Shown here in pieces: positions 1-8,652 of a DNA stretch of 18,246 nucleotides (its first letter is position 1; every line of letters starts with the position of its first letter). The stretch covers positions 1-18,246 of the forward strand of contig CAZXWC010000029.1 in assembly GCA_964644525.1 (NCBI GenBank). The letters are read 5' to 3'. The notes beneath the pieces are model-generated. The model did not search any database. It was not told where the DNA came from and saw nothing but the letters and a program-made list of their open reading frames with translations. Source of the DNA: BM714 sp964644525. GTDB lineage: Bacteria; Bacillota; Clostridia; Peptostreptococcales; BM714. A program made the position numbers and the translations under genes.

Positions 1-3000
1 TTGAAGACACTTTTGCGGCTCTCGACCAGATAAAAGAAGACATCGGAAACTCTACAATGGTTTCCCCTTCCTATATAGAATACCTGGTGCGAATAACAAG
101 AAGAGAAAGTGAGAAATATGAATACATATCCAAATACCTGGCACGAAAGCTCAGGGAATATGACACAACTATAGAAAAAACGGTTGAACTGGCTCTTCGC
201 ACCCAGTCCTCGCACAAGAATCAAATAGGCAACCTTATAACTTCACTCAACAAGATATCCCAGCTGGATTGGAACAACATATTCGAATCGGTTTCGGTCG
301 TGGAAGGAATACTGAGGAAGGATCCGTCAGGGGTTTACCTTCTTATGGATTTCGAATCGCGGGACCACTACCGCCATGAAGTGGAGTCCTTTTCTAAAAA
401 GTACAGGGTAAATGAAACCAAGGTTGCAATGAAGCTTTTGGACTTGGCCAAAAAAGCCAAGGAGGATGAAAAAGCTTTCCGGGAAAGCCATGTCGGTTAC
501 TATCTTACCGAAAATGGCCGCCATGAGCTTATTTCCCTCTTGGGCTTTACCAGGAAACGGGGTCATTTTCATGACTTTTCGCCAGCATCCTATCTTTTGC
601 CTATATTTTTGCTTACGCTTTCCGCAACCGGGCTCTTCATATACCGCATATCGCATATTTTCGAATCGGTTGGAGATGCTCTTCTTGCAAGCCTGGTGCT
701 TTTCATCCCTGTAAGCGAAATAATAATAAAGTTTCTCAACTGGATTTTCCTCAAGATTGTCCCCCCTGTATTTCTTCCAAAGCTAAGCTTGGAGAGCGGT
801 ATACCCGATGAATCCGCAAGCATGGTGGTAATCCCCGCCCTCATCACGGAGGAAAAAAACGTAAAAGAGCTTTTTGACAAAATAGAGACATATTACCTGG
901 GAAATAAAAGTGAAAATCTTTACTTTGCCTTGCTGGGGGAATTCAAAGATGCAGACAGCGAATTCACAAAAGAAGACAATGCAATAATAAAGAGCGCCTT
1001 AAGCGAAGCTTCAAGGCTCAACAAAAAATATTCGCCTCAAAGAGATACTTTCTTCTATTTTCAAAGAAAGCGGCTTTTTAACGGCCACCAGAAAAAATGG
1101 ATTTGCTGGGAAAGAAAAAGGGGGTCTCTCACCGAATTGGGAAATCTTCTTTCCGGCAGCGAACAGACATCCCATGTCGTAATTTCTTCAGACATTTCAA
1201 GCCTAAAATCAAAAATACGCTACATCATAACCCTGGACGAAGACACCCAGCTTCCCATGGACTCTGCCAGAAAACTCATAGGTACCATTTCCCACCCGCT
1301 TAACCAGGCCGTCTTCAATAAGGAAAAGGGACGCGTGGAAGAGGGATATGGATTCATACAGCCAAGTGTAAGCATAAGCGTAGGCAGCTCCAATGCTTCA
1401 CGCTTCACCCACATATACGCCCGAAACACAGGCGTAAGCATTTATTCGGAAAATATATCCGATCTGTACCAGGACATGTTCAACGAGGGAATTTTCATGG
1501 GAAAGGGCATTTACGACCTCCCCCTTTTCAACAAGGTCCTTGCAGACGCAATACCCGAAAACCGCGTACTTAGCCACGATTTGTTGGAAGGCAGCCACAT
1601 AAGGGCGGCATTCGCAACAGACATTGAGCTTGTGGACAACCATCCCACCAAATATTTTTCTTACATAATGCGCCTTCACAGGTGGGTAAGGGGCGACTGG
1701 CAGCTTCTACCATGGCTTAAGTCGACCATTATAAACAAGCAGGGAAAGAGGACGGCAAATCCCTTGTCTCCCCTTTCCAAATGGAAAATACTGGACAACC
1801 TCAGGCGCAGTCTTTATACTATAGCCCTCTTCTTTCTCATAATAGCTTCAATGACATTTTTGCCGGGCAATTCATGGCTCTGGCTTTCTGTAGCCTTTTT
1901 ATCCATGTATCTTCCCCTTTTGCTGGAAATAATTGATTCAGCATTCTCCAGGCGGCAGCAGACTCCCAACAGGCTTTACTCTCGAAGCGGCAAGGTAAAA
2001 TTCGGGCTTAGGGGGACTCTGCAGTATTTGCTCCTGCAGACGGTTTTTCTTCCCTACGAAGCCTATGTAACGGCAGAGGCTATACTTGTATCCCTTTACA
2101 GGCTGCTGATTAGCAAAAACAACATGTTGGAATGGGTAACGGCTTCTCTTTTGGAAAAAGAAAAAATACCGACCCTTGCCCATTTCACAAGAAAAATGTG
2201 GATTGTGTTTGTGGAGGTGTTGCTGTTTCTGCTCCTTGCTGCCTTTGCCAGCAGTAGGGCTTTTATTCTTCCCCTGTTTTTCGCAGCCATATGGCTATGC
2301 TCTCCATTCATAGCCTACAAGCTGGGTTCAAGAAAACCTGCCAAACCGGCAGTGCCTTATGAATACCAGGCCTATCTGCGCCTTGAGGCCAGGAGGATAT
2401 GGGCCTTCTATGAAGACCTCGCGCAAAAGAAGCACAACTATCTGCCCCCCGACAACATTCAAATTTATCCCCCAAGAGACGCCACCAACAGGACTTCTCC
2501 CACAAACATAGGACTTATGCTTCTTGCCGCCATTTCAGCAAGAGACATGGGATATCTGTCCATAACCAGGATGGTTGTTGTGGTAAAGCAAATTCTCGAA
2601 ACCGTCTCGAAAATGGAGAAATGGAACGGCCACCTTTACAATTGGTACAACACAAACGACCTTTCGGTCTTAAGACCCAGATACATTTCTACCGTCGACA
2701 GCGGCAATTTCATAGGATACCTGATAACTCTAAAACAAAGTCTTACTGAATACCGCGACAAACCCCTTATTGACGACGACATAGTTCAAGGGTTAAGGGA
2801 AACCTGTGAAATAAGCGGAATCGCAGACGGTGGCATACGCAAAATACTGGATGATTTCGGAAGCATAAAGGGAAAGGAGGCCCACGAGTGGAAAGCCTTT
2901 CTCGACAAAATTGTCCCCTTCGAAAAAAACGCGGACATCCGTTTGAATAAAATAAAAACAACAGTGCAGGAGCTCTTGTCGGAGTACGACAAGTACTACA

Positions 3001-6000
3001 CCATCATTATATATCCAGAAGACATTGCGGATTCCGACCATCCCGCATACAGGGAAATAATAGAAAATACGCGTCATCTCAAAATGGACATGAGCCTTTC
3101 CGAGCTTCGCACGAGATACAATGACATGATTTTCAAGATAAGAAAGAAAAAAACCAAGGCGGTGGACGCAAGCGAAAAGTCTTCCCTGGTAAAGCTGGAA
3201 AACAAGCTCAAGGCCATACTGTGCAGTTTGGACGAGCTTATGAGAACCTTCGACCAGCTTAGCCACGCCGCCGACCATCTTGTCGAGCAAACCGATTTCA
3301 CTGCCCTCTACGACGATAAGAAGCACTTGTTTTCCATAGGATACGATTGGGAGAACGACTTTCTCGCTGACTCCTATTACGACCTTATGGCGTCCGAGGC
3401 CAGGCAGACCAGTTTTCTTGCCATAATCAAAAAGCAGGTACCCCTAAAGCATTGGTACCGGCTTGGCCGAACGCTTACCCTGTCTGAAGGTTTCCGGGTG
3501 CTGGCATCCTGGTCAGGAACAATGTTCGAGTACTTCATGCCCAACCTCATTTTAAAAAATTATGAAAATACTCTGCTTGACGAAACATACCACTCGGTCA
3601 TCGAAAACCAGAAACTTTATGGAAAAAGCAAGAAAAGGCCTTGGGGGCTTTCGGAATCAGCTTATTACTATTTCGACATAGACCTCAATTACCAGTACAA
3701 GGCTTTCGGAGTGCCCGGCCTGGGCTTTAAGAGGGGCCTTGTGAACGATTATGTTGTTTCCCCCTACTCTTCTTTCTTTGGTCTTCCTTTCGACCATGAG
3801 GCCGTGCTTTCCAACTTGAAAATGCTCGAATCGGAAGGGCTTAAAGGGCCCTACGGCTTCTATGAATCAGCCGACTACACCAAGGAGCGCACAGGCGGGA
3901 AAGTATCTAAAAAAATTGTGCAGGCCTACATGGCCCACCACCTGGGCATGAGCATTGTTGCAATAAACAATTTCATAAACGATTCGATAATGCAGAACAG
4001 ATTCCATTCCGAACCGGTTGTCAAGATGGGTGCAAGCATGCTTCAGGAAAAGCTGCCCTTCCGCGTCATAATAACCCATGAGCTGAAAGAAAAGGAACGT
4101 ATAACGCCCCAATACGCTGCAAAGGAAGTATTCATGACCCGTGTCTTCAAACAGGCCGTTTTGTGCCTTCCGCGTTGCCATGTCCTTTCAAACAAAGAAT
4201 ACCAGGTGCTTGTGACAAACAATGGTGGGGGCTACAGCAAATACAAAAACAAGATGGTCACCCGCTGGCGGGAGGACTTGCATGGAAATCATCATGGATT
4301 GACTTTCTATTTTAAGAATCTGGAGGATAACGATATATGGTCGGCGGGCTTTAAACCTGTTTGCGCAAAAACAAACGATTACGAGGCACGTTTTTCACTG
4401 GAGAAGGCGGAATACGTCCAGTCGCGAAAGGGAATCAATATACACATGGAAATATGGGTTTCTCCGGAAGACAATGTGGAAGTCAGGAGAATATCTATTG
4501 TCAACAAGAGGGCAAGGCCGGTCGTCATCGAAACGACCAGCTATGCCGAGGTTTCCTTAAACACCCAGGAGGCGGACGTGGCCCACAGGGCTTTCAGCAA
4601 CCTTTTTGTAAAAACTTCGTTCGACCGACAGTCTGAAAGCCTTACGGCAACAAGGAATCCCAGGGATGAAAGGGATTCTCCTCTACACCTTTTCCATTCG
4701 GTTTCCTGCGAGGGCCAACCCTTCGGAAACACCCAATATGAAACAGACCGCTTAAAGTTTATAGGAAGGGGTCGGGATCTGTCCAAGCCGGCAGCTCTGG
4801 AAAAGGTGCTGGACAATTCTTCCGGGGTAGTGCTCGACCCCATAGTGAGCCTCAGGAAAAGCGTCCGGATAGACCCCACGCAGAAAGCCATTTTAACTTT
4901 CGCAATGGGAGTTACCCAAAAGGGCGAAGACCTGCCCGGCCTCGTGGAAAAATACAAAAACCCCTACATGGTACACGAATTGTCCGAGCTCTCTGCAATC
5001 CAAGCTCAGGTGGAGGCTGAATATCTGGATCTTTCTCAGGAAGACCTTTTCCTCTTTCAGGACATGAGTTCCCAAATACTGCATCTAAGCCCGCAAAAGA
5101 ACAGCTACCAACGTATAATAAAACGAAACAGCAAGGGGCAAAACAGCCTTTGGCCCTTCGGTATTTCGGGGGACTCCCCCATACTTCTGGCAAGCATAAA
5201 GTGCCGAGAAAAAACGCCCCTACTGTGGAGACTTCTCAAGGCCAAGGAATATTGGCGCCTTAAGGGCATTTCTGTCGACCTTGTAATTCTGAACCAGGAG
5301 GAATCGGGTTATTTCAAGGACCTGGAAGACGAAATCAAAAATATGACTTCCAGAAAATTCGGCTATGCTTCGGATCCCAAATCCATGGGTGTATTCATAC
5401 TTAACAGCGACAAGCTTTCAAAGGATGATATTTCACTGCTTTATGCCGCTTCGAGGATGGTGGTTGATTGCGAAATGGACTCTCTGGAGAAACAGATATC
5501 GCTCGATTCCCCTGTGCAGGCATTGCCCGCACCGCTCTCTTTCCGCGATTACAGTTTTTCAAAACAGAAGATTGCCTTCCGCAGAAACAAGCTAAAGTAT
5601 TTCAACGGCTACGGAGGTTTCAACGAAAAATACAATGAATACGTAATAAGGCTGAAGGAAGGAGAAAGCACCCCGGCTCCCTGGATAAATGTAATAGCCA
5701 ACAACAATTTCGGATTCACCGTGTCGGAAAGCGGTGGAGGATATACATGGTCTGAAAACAGCAGGCAAAACAAGCTTACTCCATGGACAAACGACAGCCT
5801 CTACGACGACCCGCATGAAATAATATACATGAGGGATGATGAGTACGGAAAGGTCTGGTCGGCGACCCCCAAGCCCCTGGGCAAGGAAATGAATTTCGAA
5901 ATACGCCACGGCAAAGGCTACAGCGAATTCGTGACATGCGGCTTCGAAATATCTTCCAGCCTCAAGATGTTCCTTCCTCCCGGGGAATCGGTAAAGCTTT

Positions 6001-7985
6001 ACCGCCTGCGGCTCCAAAACCTATCCACATTCAAGCGCTCTATTTCCAGCTTTTTCTACTTGCGGCCTGTAGTCGGAGTGGACGACCAACATACGCAACT
6101 GCATATAAAGACAAGGCTGGCCAAAAACCAGCACCTTTTTGTCACCAACCCCTACAATCATGAATATCCGGGCCGTATTATGTACATGTCCACGTCCGAA
6201 CCAATTGAGTCCTTCACCGGCAACCGGGAGGATTTTTCGGGCGATGCCAAAACAAAACTTTTAAGCAAAAGGACGCTTTCGAATGTCTGCGGAACAGGTT
6301 TCGACCCTTGCGGAGCTCTTCATGTATCAACCGAGCTCCAAGCAGGCGAGGAAAAAACCATTGTTTTCATTATGGGTGCAGAAACGAAAACCCGCAAAAT
6401 TTTCGAACAGATAGAAAAATATATAAATTTGGAGGAGGTCAAAAAGGCGGAAAATGCTTCTGCGGAATACTGGGATGACTTGACCGGAAAATTGAATGTA
6501 AAAACTCCGGACAACAAGTTCGATGTCATAATGAATGACTGGCTTGTCTACCAGACCCTTTCCAGCCGTATCAAGGCACGGACGGCTTTTTACCAGGCAG
6601 GCGGCGCTTACGGATACCGGGACCAGCTCCAGGACTCTGTCAACATGATGCTGGTAGACTCTTCCATCGCCAAGAAGCAGATACTCCTGCACGCCTGCCA
6701 TCAATTCGAAGAGGGAGACGTACTTCACTGGTGGCACGAGGGTGAGACGGACAAGGGCATACGGACAAGGTTCTCGGACGATTTGCTTTGGCTTCCCTAC
6801 GCCGTAGCGGAATATGTGCGCGTAAGCGGAGACAAGGATTTCCTTTTGGAAGAGATTCCCTATGTGAGCGGAGACCTTCTTGGGGAGGACGAAAATGAAA
6901 AGTATGTCACCGCCAGGGAGTCCATCCTGAGCGACAGCCTCTACAAGCATTGTGTAAAGGCTATAGACAGGGCACTCAAGTACGGAAGCCACGGCCTGCC
7001 CCTAATGGGCGGAGGCGACTGGAACGACGGAATGAACTTAGTTGGAATAGAAGGAAAGGGGGAAAGTGTTTGGCTGGGATGGTTCCTACATCTCGTATTG
7101 AAAAATTTTGTTCCCATATGCGAAGCCATGAACGATTCAAACAGAAAAACCCTGTACAGCGAAGCGGCCAGGTTCATAACTGAGTCTATAGAAAAAAATG
7201 CATGGGACGGTTCATGGTACACGAGGGCTTTTTATGACGACGGCAGCCCGCTGGGCTCCATTCAAAACACTGAGTGCATGATTGCCTCACTGCCGCAAAG
7301 CTGGTCTGTAATATCTGGAGGGGCTTCTCCCGAACGGGCGCAAATGGCCATGAACGCTGTCGACAACCATCTGGTCCGCAAGGAAAAGGGCATAATTCTT
7401 CTATTTTCACCACCTTTTGAAAAAACAGAAAAGAACCCTGGATATATAAAAAGCTATGCCAGGGGTTTGCGTGAAAACGGAGGTCAATACACCCATGCGG
7501 CGGTTTGGGTTGTTCAGGCATTTACAGAGCTTGGCCAGGGAAACAAGGCATACGAGCTGTTTGAAATGCTAAATCCCATAAACCACTCCCGTTCTGTTTT
7601 CGAAGCAAACCACTATACTGTAGAGCCATATGTTGTAGCTGCCGACATATACAATGCCAGCCACCATACAGGAAGGGGAGGCTGGACATGGTACACGGGC
7701 GCAGCTGGCTGGATGTACAAGATTGGCTGCGAGAATATATTGGGATTGAGAAAAGAAGGAGCTCGCCTCTATGTCAAGCCCTGCATACCGATGTTTTGGA
7801 AAAAATATTCTATAGAATATACTTTCAGAAACACGCTCTACAAAATAGATGTGCAAAACCCCGGTTCTCTTTCCACCGGGAAGGTTCATTTTCTGATAGA
7901 CGGAAAAATATGCAGGGATGATTTCATCCTCCTAAAAAATGACGGCAAGACCCACAATGTTATAGCAGTATTGAAGAAAGAGTAA
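1..7985 (+). CDS. Cyclic beta-1,2-glucan synthase (NdvB/ChvB/Cgs family), N-terminus outside window
   Basis: Membrane enzyme that builds beta-1,2-glucan from UDP-glucose, cyclises it and trims chain length. The frame is open from nt 3, so the ATG at 57 is internal; about 2660 residues are visible against roughly 2800-2900 in the family. Counting Met at nt 57 as 1: membrane segments lie near 178-230, 582-630, 655-685 and 715-760. The GT84 catalytic part between them has a DED motif near 393 and the RxxRW motif RLHRW at 539-543. A glycoamylase-like/cyclisation region follows (about 800-1340; candidate acids E1200, E1270). Two related beta-sandwich domains start near 1385 and 1890. The C-terminal GH94 phosphorylase-like domain carries GGGDWNDGMN, with D2321 in the position of the family's catalytic acid. 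Domain roles come from studied Brucella and Thermoanaerobacter enzymes; the family assignment is secure. Confidence 0.93.
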   Translation, partial: EDTFAALDQIKEDIGNSTMVSPSYIEYLVRITRRESEKYEYISKYLARKLREYDTTIEKTVELALRTQSSHKNQIGNLITSLNKISQLDWNNIFESVSVVEGILRKDPSGVYLLMDFESRDHYRHEVESFSKKYRVNETKVAMKLLDLAKKAKEDEKAFRESHVGYYLTENGRHELISLLGFTRKRGHFHDFSPASYLLPIFLLTLSATGLFIYRISHIFESVGDALLASLVLFIPVSEIIIKFLNWIFLKIVPPVFLPKLSLESGIPDESASMVVIPALITEEKNVKELFDKIETYYLGNKSENLYFALLGEFKDADSEFTKEDNAIIKSALSEASRLNKKYSPQRDTFFYFQRKRLFNGHQKKWICWERKRGSLTELGNLLSGSEQTSHVVISSDISSLKSKIRYIITLDEDTQLPMDSARKLIGTISHPLNQAVFNKEKGRVEEGYGFIQPSVSISVGSSNASRFTHIYARNTGVSIYSENISDLYQDMFNEGIFMGKGIYDLPLFNKVLADAIPENRVLSHDLLEGSHIRAAFATDIELVDNHPTKYFSYIMRLHRWVRGDWQLLPWLKSTIINKQGKRTANPLSPLSKWKILDNLRRSLYTIALFFLIIASMTFLPGNSWLWLSVAFLSMYLPLLLEIIDSAFSRRQQTPNRLYSRSGKVKFGLRGTLQYLLLQTVFLPYEAYVTAEAILVSLYRLLISKNNMLEWVTASLLEKEKIPTLAHFTRKMWIVFVEVLLFLLLAAFASSRAFILPLFFAAIWLCSPFIAYKLGSRKPAKPAVPYEYQAYLRLEARRIWAFYEDLAQKKHNYLPPDNIQIYPPRDATNRTSPTNIGLMLLAAISARDMGYLSITRMVVVVKQILETVSKMEKWNGHLYNWYNTNDLSVLRPRYISTVDSGNFIGYLITLKQSLTEYRDKPLIDDDIVQGLRETCEISGIADGGIRKILDDFGSIKGKEAHEWKAFLDKIVPFEKNADIRLNKIKTTVQELLSEYDKYYTIIIYPEDIADSDHPAYREIIENTRHLKMDMSLSELRTRYNDMIFKIRKKKTKAVDASEKSSLVKLENKLKAILCSLDELMRTFDQLSHAADHLVEQTDFTALYDDKKHLFSIGYDWENDFLADSYYDLMASEARQTSFLAIIKKQVPLKHWYRLGRTLTLSEGFRVLASWSGTMFEYFMPNLILKNYENTLLDETYHSVIENQKLYGKSKKRPWGLSESAYYYFDIDLNYQYKAFGVPGLGFKRGLVNDYVVSPYSSFFGLPFDHEAVLSNLKMLESEGLKGPYGFYESADYTKERTGGKVSKKIVQAYMAHHLGMSIVAINNFINDSIMQNRFHSEPVVKMGASMLQEKLPFRVIITHELKEKERITPQYAAKEVFMTRVFKQAVLCLPRCHVLSNKEYQVLVTNNGGGYSKYKNKMVTRWREDLHGNHHGLTFYFKNLEDNDIWSAGFKPVCAKTNDYEARFSLEKAEYVQSRKGINIHMEIWVSPEDNVEVRRISIVNKRARPVVIETTSYAEVSLNTQEADVAHRAFSNLFVKTSFDRQSESLTATRNPRDERDSPLHLFHSVSCEGQPFGNTQYETDRLKFIGRGRDLSKPAALEKVLDNSSGVVLDPIVSLRKSVRIDPTQKAILTFAMGVTQKGEDLPGLVEKYKNPYMVHELSELSAIQAQVEAEYLDLSQEDLFLFQDMSSQILHLSPQKNSYQRIIKRNSKGQNSLWPFGISGDSPILLASIKCREKTPLLWRLLKAKEYWRLKGISVDLVILNQEESGYFKDLEDEIKNMTSRKFGYASDPKSMGVFILNSDKLSKDDISLLYAASRMVVDCEMDSLEKQISLDSPVQALPAPLSFRDYSFSKQKIAFRRNKLKYFNGYGGFNEKYNEYVIRLKEGESTPAPWINVIANNNFGFTVSESGGGYTWSENSRQNKLTPWTNDSLYDDPHEIIYMRDDEYGKVWSATPKPLGKEMNFEIRHGKGYSEFVTCGFEISSSLKMFLPPGESVKLYRLRLQNLSTFKRSISSFFYLRPVVGVDDQHTQLHIKTRLAKNQHLFVTNPYNHEYPGRIMYMSTSEPIESFTGNREDFSGDAKTKLLSKRTLSNVCGTGFDPCGALHVSTELQAGEEKTIVFIMGAETKTRKIFEQIEKYINLEEVKKAENASAEYWDDLTGKLNVKTPDNKFDVIMNDWLVYQTLSSRIKARTAFYQAGGAYGYRDQLQDSVNMMLVDSSIAKKQILLHACHQFEEGDVLHWWHEGETDKGIRTRFSDDLLWLPYAVAEYVRVSGDKDFLLEEIPYVSGDLLGEDENEKYVTARESILSDSLYKHCVKAIDRALKYGSHGLPLMGGGDWNDGMNLVGIEGKGESVWLGWFLHLVLKNFVPICEAMNDSNRKTLYSEAARFITESIEKNAWDGSWYTRAFYDDGSPLGSIQNTECMIASLPQSWSVISGGASPERAQMAMNAVDNHLVRKEKGIILLFSPPFEKTEKNPGYIKSYARGLRENGGQYTHAAVWVVQAFTELGQGNKAYELFEMLNPINHSRSVFEANHYTVEPYVVAADIYNASHHTGRGGWTWYTGAAGWMYKIGCENILGLRKEGARLYVKPCIPMFWKKYSIEYTFRNTLYKIDVQNPGSLSTGKVHFLIDGKICRDDFILLKNDGKTHNVIAVLKKE

Positions 7986-8003
7986 TCTAAAGCCAGAATG
8001 CCC

Positions 8004-8040
8004 AAGGCCCCTTGGCAATACACCAGGGGGCCTTTACAAT
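8004..8040. terminator. Hairpin terminator between convergent genes
   Basis: AAGGCCCCTTGG (8004-8015) pairs with CCAGGGGGCCTT (8023-8034), 12 positions with one G-T wobble, around a 7-nt loop. It starts 19 nt after the glucan synthase stop and sits before the end of the convergent SEC-C gene, so it can serve both strands. The T-tract on the plus side is short (TTT, then ACAAT), so efficiency is uncertain. Confidence 0.6.
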
Positions 8041-8061
8041 GTTCATGTTTTATTTGACCTG

Positions 8062-8568
8062 CTATTTGTTCTTTCCGCAACACTTTTTGTATTTCTTTCC
8101 GCTTCCGCAAGGGCATGGGTCGTTTCTGCCGACCTTAATGCTTTCGCGCTTGAATGTCTTTGAGCGGTTGAAGTCCTTCTTGATTTCTTCCCTTTTGTCG
8201 ACGCTTAGAATTTCTTCCCAAACTTCAAGCTCGTAGAGCCAGTCCGCTTCCGCCTTATGCATGTTGTAGTAGAGCTTGTCCAATTCGATATCCAAGCTTA
8301 CTTGAGAATCCGCTTGCAGCTTGTCAAGGGCTACAGACTCCTTGAGGCTTGTGTTTATTCCGTCTATGAATCCCGCCATCTCTTCATTGGAAAAAGCAAA
8401 TTCTTTCGCGAGGTCGGAAACCCTTCCTGTTATGGAGAAACGGCCCTCTGTCAGTATTTTTTCGTATGCCTCTTTTTCCTTGAGAAAATACGCCTTCCAG
8501 AAGTCGTCATAGGCGCCTTGCTCCTGCTTGCTTTCGGATAAATCGTTCCAGTCTTGATATAAAGCCAA
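8062..8568 (-). CDS. SEC-C motif protein, zinc-binding C-terminus, TTG start
   Basis: A 168-residue soluble, charged, helical protein. Its last 20 or so residues form a SEC-C zinc motif (NDPCPCGSGKKYKKCC, ligands C-x-C...C-C), the module found at the C-terminus of SecA and in many small proteins of unknown role. The rest has no motif I recognise. An ATG at 8610 would add 14 residues but has no Shine-Dalgarno site and lies inside a TGC-TATAAT extended -10 box (8617-8609). The TTG at 8568 has AAGGGGAG 7 nt upstream (8583-8576) and gives the N-terminus MALYQDWNDLSE, so I chose it. The stop is TAG. The gene follows the YcdB/SLH gene by about 80 nt and probably has its own promoter. Function beyond zinc binding is unknown. 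Confidence 0.82.
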   Translation of the reverse strand: MALYQDWNDLSESKQEQGAYDDFWKAYFLKEKEAYEKILTEGRFSITGRVSDLAKEFAFSNEEMAGFIDGINTSLKESVALDKLQADSQVSLDIELDKLYYNMHKAEADWLYELEVWEEILSVDKREEIKKDFNRSKTFKRESIKVGRNDPCPCGSGKKYKKCCGKNK

Positions 8569-8575
8569 TTCATAT

Positions 8576-8583
8576 CTCCCCTT
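8576..8583 (-). promoter_or_regulatory. Ribosome binding site that sets the SEC-C gene start
   Basis: AAGGGGAG on the minus strand, 7 nt before TTG at 8568. It is the only Shine-Dalgarno-like sequence near the 5' end of this gene and decides for TTG over the upstream ATG at 8610. Confidence 0.5.
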
Positions 8584-8608
8584 TTTAAGGCCTTGCCTCG
8601 TTTTTTTC

Positions 8609-8617
8609 ATTATAGCA
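8609..8617 (-). promoter_or_regulatory. Extended -10 promoter element for the SEC-C gene
   Basis: The minus strand reads TGC-TATAAT, a perfect -10 hexamer with the TGn extension. A -35 match 17 nt upstream (TGTTTC) is weak, as is common for extended -10 promoters. Transcription would start near 8602, inside the longest reading frame, which excludes the ATG at 8610 and leaves a leader of about 34 nt before the TTG start. Confidence 0.5.
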
Positions 8618-8652
8618 CACCAGGGGCCGGGGAAACACTTTTTAGTGCTTTG

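Noticed and set aside
2793..3326. 177-codon minus-strand frame inside the glucan synthase
   Set aside because: Shadow of the plus-strand gene; low-complexity composition and no start signals.
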